Of a DNA stretch of 64,000 nt, positions 51,712-60,039 are shown one piece after another (position 1 is the stretch's first letter; each line of letters begins with the position of its first letter). A program made the position numbers and the translations under genes. The notes below the pieces were generated by a model. That model was given only the letters and a program-made list of their open reading frames with translations. It ran no database searches and was not told the origin of the DNA. The stretch covers positions 163,891-227,890 of the forward strand of contig CAYHVK010000004.1 of the NCBI GenBank assembly GCA_964360255.1. The letters are read 5' to 3'. This DNA comes from CAYHVK01 sp964360255. Its GTDB lineage: Bacteria > Bdellovibrionota > Bdellovibrionia > Bdellovibrionales > UBA1609.

Positions 51712-53439
51712 ATGAAATTGAAACAAACTAAACTCTCAGCACTCGTAGCCACACTCACTGTAACAGCTAGTTTACTCACTGGATGCGGTGGTGGTTCCAT
51801 TCACGAAAGCGCTAAAGTTGCAAACGGACCAACAAGCCAAGAGAACGCCGGCTTAGTTGTATCGAGCGTAACTGAAGGCGATCTTGCCGCCGCCATCGAG
51901 AAAGATGATCGCATTAAAGTTCGCGTAATTAACGCCAACCACGGCATCTTCGAAGTTTACGGAATTGAAAAAGAAGAACTCGAAAAACTTCTTTTAAAAC
52001 CGTCAGCAAAAATCCAGCGCAACCAATTTATGCGCTTTCAAAATCTTGAAATCATGAAAGCGACAACAGGCCCAGAGCTACTAGCCACTGGTATCATTAC
52101 AGAGAAACAAGCTGAAGCGTTTGTAGCTCCGTGCGTGAACAATCCCACTCGCCGTCCGAACTTAAAAATCGCAGCGAACGGAAAGCGCGATCTAACGAAC
52201 AGCGGCTTTTTACTTACAATTGGTGAATCCATCACTCTTGATGCCGCTCAATCTCGCACTTCAACTGGCACAACCGATCTAGAAATTATGTGGGTGATGT
52301 ATCCGAATAGTGATTCACAATTGGCGGCCCAGTTCTTAATTGGTGGAAACTTAGCTTTCAAACCAGACACATATGGTGAGTACATTTACATCGCCGTTGC
52401 AAAAGACGTGAATAACTTCTGCACAATCTCAAAAGACCTTGTTTACGTCACAGACAAAAACATTCCTTACGATGCAGCTAATGCAATGACTACAGAGCAG
52501 ATTGCAAAAGTTGATATGACTCGCTTCTGGCAGCTCACTTCAACTCAAGCGATCGAGAGCTGGGCTCTTTCAACTGGTAAAGACGTAGTTGTAGCAATTA
52601 TCGATTCAGGCGTGAACTACAATCACCCGGCATTAGCCGCGAACATTTTTGTTAATAAAAAAGAAATCGCAGGTAACGGCAAAGACGATGATGGTAACGG
52701 CTTCATTGATGATGTGACTGGTTATGATTTCGGTAACAGTGATGGCTTCCCGTTCGATGATTATGGTCACGGCAGTCACTGCGCTGGCATCACGGCTTCA
52801 TCGGTATTCGGTTTAGCTAAAAATGCCAAGATCATGCCGATCAAAGTAGGAACAGGCCCAGGTATCGATGTGGCCAGCGTGGCCGGCGGTATTTACTACG
52901 CTGTTGATAACGGAGCGAAAGTTCTCAGCATGTCTTTAGGTTTCGAGCTCGATGCTCCGGCACTTAAATCAGCTATTGAATACGCGAACCAAAATAACGT
53001 AGTTGTTATTGCAGCTGCAGGTAATGGTGACTCGGCCGGCAACGGTCTTGATAATGATTTAGCTCCGCTTTTCCCAGCGAGCTATGATTACCCAAATGTG
53101 ATTTCTGTTGCCGCGACAAGCGTGAAAAATGAAATTACAAGTTACTCAAACTTTGGTTTGAAGTCGGTTGATTTGGGCGCGCCAGGTGGCGATGAAGTTC
53201 AGCTCGTTCTTTCAACTTACAAGCCGAACCCACGTAATGCGGGATTAATGGGTATGGCCGGAACTTCAATGGCGACTCCAGCAGTAGCTGGCGCGGCCGC
53301 ACAAGTTCTTGCTAAAAATCCAACGATGTTACCAAAAGATCTTCGTCTTCGCTTGATGAACACAGGTCGTGAAGCTCTGAGCCTTAAGGGCAAAACAGTT
53401 TCTGGTAAAATGCTAAACTCGCTTTCTGCACTGAAATAA
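51712..53439 (+). CDS. S8 serine protease lipoprotein
   Basis: 575 residues. Signal sequence with conventional lipobox LLTGC. Residues ~40-110 may be an I9-like propeptide (DDRIKVRVINANHGIFEVYGI). An Ig/PKD-like insert precedes the subtilase domain: Asp in VVVAIIDSGVNYNHPAL, His in YGHGSHCAGI, Asn in AAAGNGD, Ser in MAGTSMATPAVAG. Triad complete. Membrane-tethered protease, probably processing surface or prey proteins. GGGGGGG before the ATG is the ribosome site. Confidence 0.9.
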   Translation: MKLKQTKLSALVATLTVTASLLTGCGGGSIHESAKVANGPTSQENAGLVVSSVTEGDLAAAIEKDDRIKVRVINANHGIFEVYGIEKEELEKLLLKPSAKIQRNQFMRFQNLEIMKATTGPELLATGIITEKQAEAFVAPCVNNPTRRPNLKIAANGKRDLTNSGFLLTIGESITLDAAQSRTSTGTTDLEIMWVMYPNSDSQLAAQFLIGGNLAFKPDTYGEYIYIAVAKDVNNFCTISKDLVYVTDKNIPYDAANAMTTEQIAKVDMTRFWQLTSTQAIESWALSTGKDVVVAIIDSGVNYNHPALAANIFVNKKEIAGNGKDDDGNGFIDDVTGYDFGNSDGFPFDDYGHGSHCAGITASSVFGLAKNAKIMPIKVGTGPGIDVASVAGGIYYAVDNGAKVLSMSLGFELDAPALKSAIEYANQNNVVVIAAAGNGDSAGNGLDNDLAPLFPASYDYPNVISVAATSVKNEITSYSNFGLKSVDLGAPGGDEVQLVLSTYKPNPRNAGLMGMAGTSMATPAVAGAAAQVLAKNPTMLPKDLRLRLMNTGREALSLKGKTVSGKMLNSLSALK

Positions 53440-53453
53440 TCAGTTTTAGCCTG

Positions 53454-53477
53454 GACGTACGACTAGAGTCGTACGTC
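53454..53477. terminator. Hairpin after the S8 lipoprotein gene
   Basis: GACGTACGAC / GTCGTACGTC, a perfect 10-bp stem with the loop TAGA, 15 bp after the stop at 53439. No strong T-run follows, so termination is likely but not certain. Confidence 0.5.
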
Positions 53478-53511
53478 TCTACTACGCCATCTAAAAAATC
53501 TATCAGATAAT

Positions 53512-53536
53512 GAAGCACTTCTACTGGGAGTGCTTC
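53512..53536 (+). promoter_or_regulatory. Hairpin covering the ribosome site of the next gene
   Basis: GAAGCACT / AGTGCTTC, eight perfect pairs with a nine-base loop. The ribosome site GGGAG (loop end and 3' arm) for the GTG at 53538 is inside it, so translation may be limited unless the hairpin opens. Confidence 0.45.
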
Positions 53537-53537
53537 T

Positions 53538-54251
53538 GTGTTTCGAGCCATCGTTTATACATCTGTGTTTTTTGTTTTCACTGCTTTCACACCATTTAGC
53601 TGGGCGGTGACTTTTAGTAATCAATACGTCAGTTTTGAACTCCCTAATAATTGGAATTGCAAACTTGAAGGTACAGAATGGCTGTGTGTTTCTCAGCTCG
53701 AGAAACAAGCGAAAGAAGCCATTATTATTTTAACAGCGAAAGAAGTAGGACCTTCGGATAATTTGGCGGCTTACAAAGCTCACTTAACAACTCCCCGAGT
53801 TCTCACCGACAGCACGGGCAAAAGTGTGAACTCACAAGTCTTAAATGTGCGCGAAACACAAATCAATGGCCACACTTGGGTGGACGGAATGCAGCTAGGC
53901 AGTGAAATCTCTTCGTACTACACGCGCTACTTAGCGACGACAAAAGATAAACTGGCGCTAGCCGTAACCTTCAGCGCGCACAAAAATCATTATACGAAAT
54001 ACTCGCAAGATTTTCTTAAAGCGGTTCAAAGCTTACGGGTGATTGCTTCGCGGGATATTCTCACTCCTCGTGCCAGTGGCCCAAGTGGTTCAAGCGAAAG
54101 AATTGGTTCTGCTACGGTAGATCCGATTCCGTTTTCTGAACCTATTCCGCTTCCGTCAGAGCCAAAATCTGGTGGGCTATTACGTTACTTGATCGGTTTG
54201 ATTTGCCTCGTTGGGGCCGTTGGTTATTACATTTACAGCAAGAGAAAATAA
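53538..54251 (+). CDS. Envelope protein with C-terminal membrane anchor, tandem paralog 1
   Basis: 237 residues from GTG 53538 (GGGAG seven bases upstream). Signal peptide ends SWA-VT; a domain with SNQYVSFELPNNWNCKLEGTEWLCVSQLE continues to about 175; a Pro/Ser-rich linker; then a C-terminal membrane helix (LLRYLIGLICLVGAVGYYIY) and a basic end. The adjacent gene encodes the same architecture with similar motifs. The two are separated by 3 bp. Function unknown. Confidence 0.65.
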   Translation: MFRAIVYTSVFFVFTAFTPFSWAVTFSNQYVSFELPNNWNCKLEGTEWLCVSQLEKQAKEAIIILTAKEVGPSDNLAAYKAHLTTPRVLTDSTGKSVNSQVLNVRETQINGHTWVDGMQLGSEISSYYTRYLATTKDKLALAVTFSAHKNHYTKYSQDFLKAVQSLRVIASRDILTPRASGPSGSSERIGSATVDPIPFSEPIPLPSEPKSGGLLRYLIGLICLVGAVGYYIYSKRK

Positions 54252-54254
54252 ATC

Positions 54255-54944
54255 ATGTTCAGCCTGCTTTTGTTTTTACTGCCAGTCGCCTTTGCAAAAA
54301 CGCTAAGCACACCCTATTTGGTTTTTAATGTTCCTGATACTTATGTCTGCCAGGCAAAAGCAGCCAACTACCAATGCCAGGACTCTATTGGTCCGCGCAT
54401 GAAAGATTCGATTCTTGTGGCCACATTCAAAAAGAATGGTCCACAAGATTCAATTGAGCAGTATGTGGCTTTACTTTCTAAGCCTTTTACGCGCGTGAAC
54501 CAATCAGGTCCACCGGCACTTTCGCAAGTGATCTCAGTGAAAAAAGTAATGATTAAAAATTTCGAATGGGTTCATGCGAAACATTACGAGAGTGATCTCT
54601 CAAATTATTACACTTACTACTGGTCGACGGTGCGCGGCCCTGTCGCCATGGTGGTTAAATATTCAGTGCTCAAAAAAAGTGATCAGACTCGCCAAAAAGA
54701 TATTCAAATGATCAGCAGTTCGCTTGAGACGAGGAATGTGCAGTTCGCTCCGCCGCCAGCGGCAAGCCCGGCTGCCCAGTCAGAGCTACCGACACCAGCA
54801 CTTGCTGCAGCAGCGGCTCAGTATGAGGGTCAAGGCGGAGTGGTACAAAAAGTGATGAACCTTCCACCCACTCAGCGCTACTTAGTTATCTTAATTGCCT
54901 TTGCTTTTATTTTGCTCGTTGTCTACGCGGTCGCAAAACGTTAA
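54255..54944 (+). CDS. Envelope protein with C-terminal membrane anchor, tandem paralog 2
   Basis: 229 residues. Signal peptide 1-14; TPYLVFNVPDTYVCQAKAANYQCQD lines up with the first paralog's N-domain (same spacing of V-F-x-x-P-x-x-x-x-C and C). Shared later motifs: YYTYYWSTVRGPVAMVVKYS versus YYTRYLATTKDKLALAVTFS. An Ala/Pro linker and a C-terminal membrane helix (YLVILIAFAFILLVVYAVA). Product of tandem duplication; both may form a pair. Confidence 0.65.
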   Translation: MFSLLLFLLPVAFAKTLSTPYLVFNVPDTYVCQAKAANYQCQDSIGPRMKDSILVATFKKNGPQDSIEQYVALLSKPFTRVNQSGPPALSQVISVKKVMIKNFEWVHAKHYESDLSNYYTYYWSTVRGPVAMVVKYSVLKKSDQTRQKDIQMISSSLETRNVQFAPPPAASPAAQSELPTPALAAAAAQYEGQGGVVQKVMNLPPTQRYLVILIAFAFILLVVYAVAKR

Positions 54945-54948
54945 CGCC

Positions 54949-55323
54949 TTAATCCTCAAGACACTCGGGCTTAATTTTGCTCTTTAAATCCTGAAGGGCA
55001 CCATAAGTAATGGCATAACCATCATAAGCCTGCTTATTACGAAGGTTTTGCTCTTCAACCAAAAGCTTAACTTGATGGATACTTGTCTTCGTTTCAGCAG
55101 ATACCTGAGTGATCTGCGCTCTCACTTCAGTGAACTGTGCTCTCATTTCATCGAATTTGGCATCGACCTGCTTGAACCGAGCATCAATAGTGGCAAATTG
55201 GCTCATCATTTCAGCACGAAACTCACGCATGAACTCAAGGGTTACTGGAGCTTCAGCTTCTCTTTTCAATTTAGCGGTTTTTTTCTTCATTTTATATTCA
55301 GATAGCAAAATCGGTGCTGCCAT
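54949..55323 (-). CDS. Coiled-coil protein (short paralog)
   Basis: 124 residues from ATG 55323 (the frame extends upstream but only this start matches the paralog at 7002). Same ends as the long paralog (MAAPILLSEYKMKKK; KIKPECLED), with the heptad block reduced and partly diverged (ARFKQVDAKFDEMRAQFTEVRAQITQV). Same promoter-like box. Soluble coiled coil, function unknown. It is convergent with the anchored-paralog gene, 4 bp away. Confidence 0.7.
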   Translation of the reverse strand: MAAPILLSEYKMKKKTAKLKREAEAPVTLEFMREFRAEMMSQFATIDARFKQVDAKFDEMRAQFTEVRAQITQVSAETKTSIHQVKLLVEEQNLRNKQAYDGYAITYGALQDLKSKIKPECLED

Positions 55324-55351
55324 TAAGCCCCCTTTAATTTCGAGATAAGTG

Positions 55352-55380
55352 AACGTACCGGACACTTTAAAGGCGGACAA
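55352..55380 (-). promoter_or_regulatory. Promoter-like box shared with 7.05 kb
   Basis: Minus strand TTGTCC, a 17-base spacer, TACGTT: the same arrangement and spacing as the box before the long paralog, with near-identical sequence (AAAGTGTCCGGTACGT) across the -10 side. Confidence 0.5.
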
Positions 55381-55430
55381 TATCAAGTTTCGGCCATAAG
55401 GACTTAACGCATCTTTTCACCCGATCTGAA

Positions 55431-56846
55431 TTAAAATAAATAATCCTGATACTTTTTAACTGTCACTTTTGAGATGGGCTCAAGCTGACTTTTCACTTCT
55501 GGTGTGGCGTATACAATCACCTGAAAATTATCTGGGTGAAAATACTTTTTAATCACGCGATCAATATCGGCTTTCTTGAGCTGATCGATATCGCGCAAGT
55601 AATTGGTCAAATAACTATCTGGAATGTTATACAGGCGAAGCGTCAGCAAATTGCCCGCTAACATCTCTGGAGTCTCAAACGCTCTTGGAAAGGCGCCTTT
55701 TAAATACTCAATTGAAGTTCGCACCTCAGCTTGGCTCACGCCTTTTTCGCGCAGCTCTTTGACCACTTGCAAAGTTTCGCTCACGGTCTCACCCACTTTA
55801 TCAAAGCGAGTGAAGGTTGAAATCGAGAATGGCCCCTCAACAAGGCGTGGAGAGAATCCTGAAGAGATTCCGTAAGTGAGACCCTTTTGCACGCGAATGC
55901 GATTCATCAGTCGGCTTGAGAAAGTTCCACCTAGAATATTGTTGGCCACTCTGAGAGCTAAAAAGTCTGGGTTCGCGCGATCAATGCCGATGTGACCGAA
56001 GCGGAGTTGAGCCTGCTGGAGATCTTTACGCTCAACTAAAGTGATGTGTAAATCGGACGGAATTACGGGCTTCTTGAGCTCGCTTGTCGGTAGAGTTTTC
56101 TTCTGCCAAGCCCCGAATTCTTTTTTAATCTGCGCAATGGTTTCAGGAGTGTAGTCACCAATCACCGCTAAGATTGAATTCTCAGGAGCAAACATCTTCT
56201 GATAGTGATTCACAATATCGGCGCGCGTGAGCTTATTGATCTCTTTGATCGAGCCATAAGTTGAACGCCCGTAAGGGTGATTCGCCATGAGGGTTGAATT
56301 GAAAATACGATCAGCAAAATCATCAGGCTCATCATAACCCCGGCGGATGATAGCGACCGCTTGTTGCTTCAAGCGATTGATTTCAGCTTGAGTGAACGTC
56401 GGCTGCATGAGCACCGTTGTAAACAGATGAGTCAGCTCCGCCTGATCTTTTGACAGACCACCGGTTGAGAAAGTTGTGTAATCAAGATCGACGTCGCTAT
56501 CGAAGTCGGCGCCCAGTTGGCCGAAAGCATCGGCAATTTGGGTGGCATTCATTTTAGCGGCGCCTTTTTCAAGAAGGCTTGTGGCCATTAAGGTAATACC
56601 GCCCCGCCCTTTCGGGTCGAAGCGACTCCCGGCACGAGAAAGAAGAATCAACCCGAACGAAGGTAGGCGACGATCTTCAATGGTCAAAAGCTCAAGGCCA
56701 TTAGGCAAAGTTTCGGTTTTATAATCTGGCAGAACAAAACCCGCCGAGCCATTTGATGTGCCACGAGAGGATTTCTTCGATGACGAGCAGCCACTGATAA
56801 TGAGGGCCGAACTTAAGAAAACCGTAGCAATTAATTTCATATTCAT
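55431..56846 (-). CDS. M16-family peptidase-like lipoprotein, non-catalytic partner
   Basis: 471 residues. Lipobox IISGC. The sequence follows the M16 plan (LPNGLELLTIEDRRLPSFGLILLSRAG, KGLTYGISSGFSP, FHPDNFQVIVYATPE), but where catalytic members have HxxEH this one has ITLMATSLLEKG, so the metal site is missing. In two-gene M16 systems one subunit is catalytic and the other not. GGAG precedes the ATG. Its start overlaps the end of the upstream M16 gene (ATGA), so they are made together. Confidence 0.85.
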   Translation of the reverse strand: MNMKLIATVFLSSALIISGCSSSKKSSRGTSNGSAGFVLPDYKTETLPNGLELLTIEDRRLPSFGLILLSRAGSRFDPKGRGGITLMATSLLEKGAAKMNATQIADAFGQLGADFDSDVDLDYTTFSTGGLSKDQAELTHLFTTVLMQPTFTQAEINRLKQQAVAIIRRGYDEPDDFADRIFNSTLMANHPYGRSTYGSIKEINKLTRADIVNHYQKMFAPENSILAVIGDYTPETIAQIKKEFGAWQKKTLPTSELKKPVIPSDLHITLVERKDLQQAQLRFGHIGIDRANPDFLALRVANNILGGTFSSRLMNRIRVQKGLTYGISSGFSPRLVEGPFSISTFTRFDKVGETVSETLQVVKELREKGVSQAEVRTSIEYLKGAFPRAFETPEMLAGNLLTLRLYNIPDSYLTNYLRDIDQLKKADIDRVIKKYFHPDNFQVIVYATPEVKSQLEPISKVTVKKYQDYLF

Positions 56847-58243
56847 TTTAAAACTCCTGATGGCTCAACAAGAACGACTGAGGCTTTTTTGTAATCGAGA
56901 TATTTATTGGCCACTCGCTTAATATCGGCGAGGGTCACTTTATTGTATTCTGCTAAATCCTTAAACATCGCCGAGTAATCGTTAAAATAGATTTCGTTCA
57001 GCGCCAGAGAGCGGGCTTTGCCGCCAATAGTTTTAAGGCTTGATACGTAAGACATTAAAACTTGATTCTGAACTTTTTCAAATTCACGTTTTGAAACTAA
57101 ATCTTTTTTAACTTTGTCGATTTCAGCTTTGATTTTATTTTCAATTTGCCCAGCGCTCACTTTCGGTTTTGCACTGGCAGAAATTGAGAAAATACCGCTT
57201 TGTTTAGAGCTGCCATTGTAAGCCCCAATACTTGAAGCGAGCTGGCTTTGATAAATCACCGATTTGTAAAGACGGCTTGACGTGCCTTCACCGAGTACGT
57301 TCGCAAGAAGATCAAGGGCGTAATTATCAACATGCCCTGCTGCCGGAGCTAAAAACGTCATACTGTAAGTGAGATTTTGAACAGGCTTCGTGATTTTAGC
57401 GCGACGAGTGCTTTTCTGCTCGGCTTCTGGTGTGTACTTGGTCGCCGGAATGGGCTGACTCTTAAGATTGCCGTAATACTTCTCGATTAATTTTTTAGCT
57501 TTCTCTTTATCGAAAGCTCCGGCCACGACCACGACGGAGTTATTAGGGGCGTAGTACGTGTTGTAGAAAGATTTGAGCTCATCAAGTGATGTGGCATTGA
57601 GATCAGCCATGTAACCAATCACGGGCCAGCGGTATTCACTTGTTTTATAAACCGTTGAGTAAAGAAGTTCATTGAGCGCACCGAACACGTCATTTTCATA
57701 ACGCATGCGACGCTCTTCTTTGACAACTTCGCGCTCGCTATTGATCTCTTTAGCATCGAAGAGAAGATTTCTCATGCGATCTGATTCGATTTTAATAGCC
57801 AGCTCTAATTTTTCGCTTGGGAGATAAGTGTAGTAGCCGGTGTAATCACGAGTGGTGAAAGCATTGTTCGACCCACCATTTGAATGAATGGCGAGTTCGT
57901 ACTCACGACCAGACATTGAAGGCGTACCTTTGAACATCAAGTGCTCAAAAAAATGGGCTAAACCTGTGCGACCCACTTTTTCGTCGGATGAACCAACACG
58001 AAACCACTGGTGATAAGCCACAACTGGCACACCCATATCGACGTGAAGCAGAACTGTCAGACCATTCGCCAATTGAAATTTTTCGACCTGAAGATTTTCG
58101 CGCATTTGCTCTTCGAACGCTGAAGGAGCAATTGGTGCTTGCGGCATTAGTGGCGTGGGTGGTGCGATTGGCGCTGGCACCACGTCAGCGGCGAAGCTGG
58201 CGGTAGAAATAGAAATAATGAGAGATAATAAAATACTTCGCAC
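56843..58243 (-). CDS. M16-family metallopeptidase, catalytic partner
   Basis: 466 residues from GTG 58243 (AAGGAG eight bases upstream and immediate signal peptide RSILLSLIISISTASFA-AD); the ATG at 58273 lacks such a site. Zinc motif AHFFEHLMFKG carries HxxEH, with the downstream Glu in a region EREVVKEERRMR. Probably periplasmic. Together with the inactive lipoprotein partner it should form a heterodimeric clamp that degrades peptides. Confidence 0.88.
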   Translation of the reverse strand: MRSILLSLIISISTASFAADVVPAPIAPPTPLMPQAPIAPSAFEEQMRENLQVEKFQLANGLTVLLHVDMGVPVVAYHQWFRVGSSDEKVGRTGLAHFFEHLMFKGTPSMSGREYELAIHSNGGSNNAFTTRDYTGYYTYLPSEKLELAIKIESDRMRNLLFDAKEINSEREVVKEERRMRYENDVFGALNELLYSTVYKTSEYRWPVIGYMADLNATSLDELKSFYNTYYAPNNSVVVVAGAFDKEKAKKLIEKYYGNLKSQPIPATKYTPEAEQKSTRRAKITKPVQNLTYSMTFLAPAAGHVDNYALDLLANVLGEGTSSRLYKSVIYQSQLASSIGAYNGSSKQSGIFSISASAKPKVSAGQIENKIKAEIDKVKKDLVSKREFEKVQNQVLMSYVSSLKTIGGKARSLALNEIYFNDYSAMFKDLAEYNKVTLADIKRVANKYLDYKKASVVLVEPSGVLK

Positions 58244-58299
58244 GAAAGACTCCTTCGTTCGGCTGACCTGCATTACAGGTAAATGTATTTTATTAGTCT

Positions 58300-58803
58300 T
58301 TACTGAACTTGGAACTTTGTGAAGTAAACGTTTTTAACTACGCCGCGATGTAATAGATCATTGAGTTCGCCAGCGATTTCGTTTTTAAGATGTAATTTAC
58401 CTTGCACTGTCTCAACATCTTCGAGTGTTTTACCATTCAAGATGCGCATAAGTGCGTCACGAGCTTGTCCATCATTGCTGAAAAGCTCTTCAAACCCTTC
58501 TTGGCTGTACATTTCAACGTTGATCTCAAGACGAATAAACTTACGTGGTAAGCCGTCAAGGTTCGTGTTGAATGTTTCCATTGTGTAGAGAATAGGCTCA
58601 ATTTCGAGTTCTTTTTGCAGAGTTTCTTGAATAGACGCGAGCTCGCGCTCAGACACGACTTTAGGTTTGTGACCTAACGTTGCAGCATAGGTTGCGTAGG
58701 CTCCGCCACCTGTTACAACGAGATTAATAACAATAAAACCAAGGGTCGCGATCTTTTTAAGATCGAGTCCTGGTTTTGCTGCTGTGTTGTTTGCATCTGC
58801 CAT
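58300..58803 (-). CDS. fliL: FliL-like flagellar basal-body-associated protein
   Basis: 167 residues from ATG 58803. Short cytoplasmic tail, one membrane helix (about 22-43, IATLGFIVINLVVTGGGAY), then a periplasmic FliL domain with TFNTNLDGLPRKFIRLEINVE, ARDALMRILNGKTLEDVE and the closing VVKNVYFTKFQVQ. FliL rings surround MotAB stators and help torque generation. It stands alone, away from flagellar operons, so it might serve either the flagellum or the MotAB-like system at 32 kb. Confidence 0.85.
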   Translation of the reverse strand: MADANNTAAKPGLDLKKIATLGFIVINLVVTGGGAYATYAATLGHKPKVVSERELASIQETLQKELEIEPILYTMETFNTNLDGLPRKFIRLEINVEMYSQEGFEELFSNDGQARDALMRILNGKTLEDVETVQGKLHLKNEIAGELNDLLHRGVVKNVYFTKFQVQ

Positions 58804-58905
58804 AAGCCCCACTTACTTGATTCTCTATCGGGTCCTAAGACGTTGGTCTTGAGCAGAAAGTTGTGGGTGTCTTGACGTAATACACGGGGGAAGTTTTAAT
58901 AGGTT

Positions 58906-59979
58906 ATGAACGTTATTTTACGCGTCATTTCATTGGTCACTATGAGCCAAATTGCAATAGGATTTGCCGAACTGTCTCAGGCTGAGACATCGGCGCCTAT
59001 AGTGGCTACGACTTCAGCGACGCCGACAGCTCCGGTGGATCCGGTCGCGGTGAGGCCTCTTGAAGGCATGGTACCCAATAATTTGATCGTAATGGGCGAT
59101 GGTAAAGCGTTCTCAGAGTATGCCATCATTGCAGACAAGGCCAAGCGCACGCTCACCCTATGGCATTTTAAAGACGGTAAAATTGATTTGGTTGACGCTT
59201 ACCCAATGGATATTGGCAAAGCTGGTGGCGATAAAGTTTCAAATGGCGATCACAAAACTCCAGAGGGAATTTACTTTCCGCAAGAGATGCTCGACGGCAC
59301 AAAAGTGAATTTTGATCTTTATGGTGTGCGTATTTTCACTCTCAACTACCCGAACTTCTTTGATCGCTTGGCGAGAAAAACCGGTTACGGCATTTGGCTT
59401 CACGCGGTGCCTGACACGCAAACTCTTTTGCGCGGCTCGCGAGGCTGCGTAGTTGTTCGCAATGAAATCATCACTCAGCTCACACCTTATATCACTTTGA
59501 AAAAAACGCCGGTCATAATTGAAGACGAAGTGAAGTACGTAGTGCATTCTGAAATCCGCGCGCGCCAAGAAAAAATCAATAAGTGGATCGAGAGCTGGCG
59601 CGAAGCTTGGCAGAAAAAAGATATCGAAAAATACATCAGCTTTTACGATGATCAATTTCGCGGCTTGCGCATGAATAAACAAAACTGGAAGAATTTTAAA
59701 AACTCTTTAAATGAACGCTACAAAGATATTTCGGTGCAAATCACCAATCCGGTTTTCTTCTCGCGCAACAATGAAGCTATTCTCAATTTTATGCAGAAGT
59801 ACGATTCGCCGGGCGTAAAAGATTATGGACGCAAGACGCTCCACTTAAGAATGGATGCGCAAGGTGAATATAAAATTCTCGGTGAAGAGTGGGCCCCTGA
59901 AGTGGGTGGCTTACTCGCCCACAAGCCTGAAGAATCTAAAAAAGCCGACGAAGAAAAAGCTAAAAAACCTTCGATGTAA
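58906..59979 (+). CDS. L,D-transpeptidase (YkuD) with NTF2-like C-terminal domain
   Basis: 357 residues. Signal peptide 1-27. YkuD domain ~65-215: TPEGIYFPQE, then GIWLHAVPDT and SRGCVVVRNE, containing the catalytic His and Cys of the H-x(n)-S-x-G-C motif. Residues ~220-330 (KINKWIESWREAWQKKDIEKYISFYDDQF) form an NTF2/SnoaL-like domain; a Lys/Glu tail follows. This two-domain type is known in Cds6-like and Bdellovibrio L,D-transpeptidases, which cross-link or edit peptidoglycan. Substrate could be self or prey wall. Confidence 0.88.
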   Translation: MNVILRVISLVTMSQIAIGFAELSQAETSAPIVATTSATPTAPVDPVAVRPLEGMVPNNLIVMGDGKAFSEYAIIADKAKRTLTLWHFKDGKIDLVDAYPMDIGKAGGDKVSNGDHKTPEGIYFPQEMLDGTKVNFDLYGVRIFTLNYPNFFDRLARKTGYGIWLHAVPDTQTLLRGSRGCVVVRNEIITQLTPYITLKKTPVIIEDEVKYVVHSEIRARQEKINKWIESWREAWQKKDIEKYISFYDDQFRGLRMNKQNWKNFKNSLNERYKDISVQITNPVFFSRNNEAILNFMQKYDSPGVKDYGRKTLHLRMDAQGEYKILGEEWAPEVGGLLAHKPEESKKADEEKAKKPSM

Positions 59980-59983
59980 AAAA

Positions 59984-60036
59984 GTGCCCGGTTACTTTTC
60001 GGTGCGGCACTGCAGCACCGAAAAGTAACCGGGCAC
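59984..60036. terminator. Bidirectional terminator, 22-bp perfect stem
   Basis: GTGCCCGGTTACTTTTCGGTGC region (59984-60005) repeats as exact reverse complement at 60015-60036 around a nine-base loop, with A-tract before and T-tract after. It separates two convergent genes and can stop both. Confidence 0.9.
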
Positions 60037-60039
60037 CTT

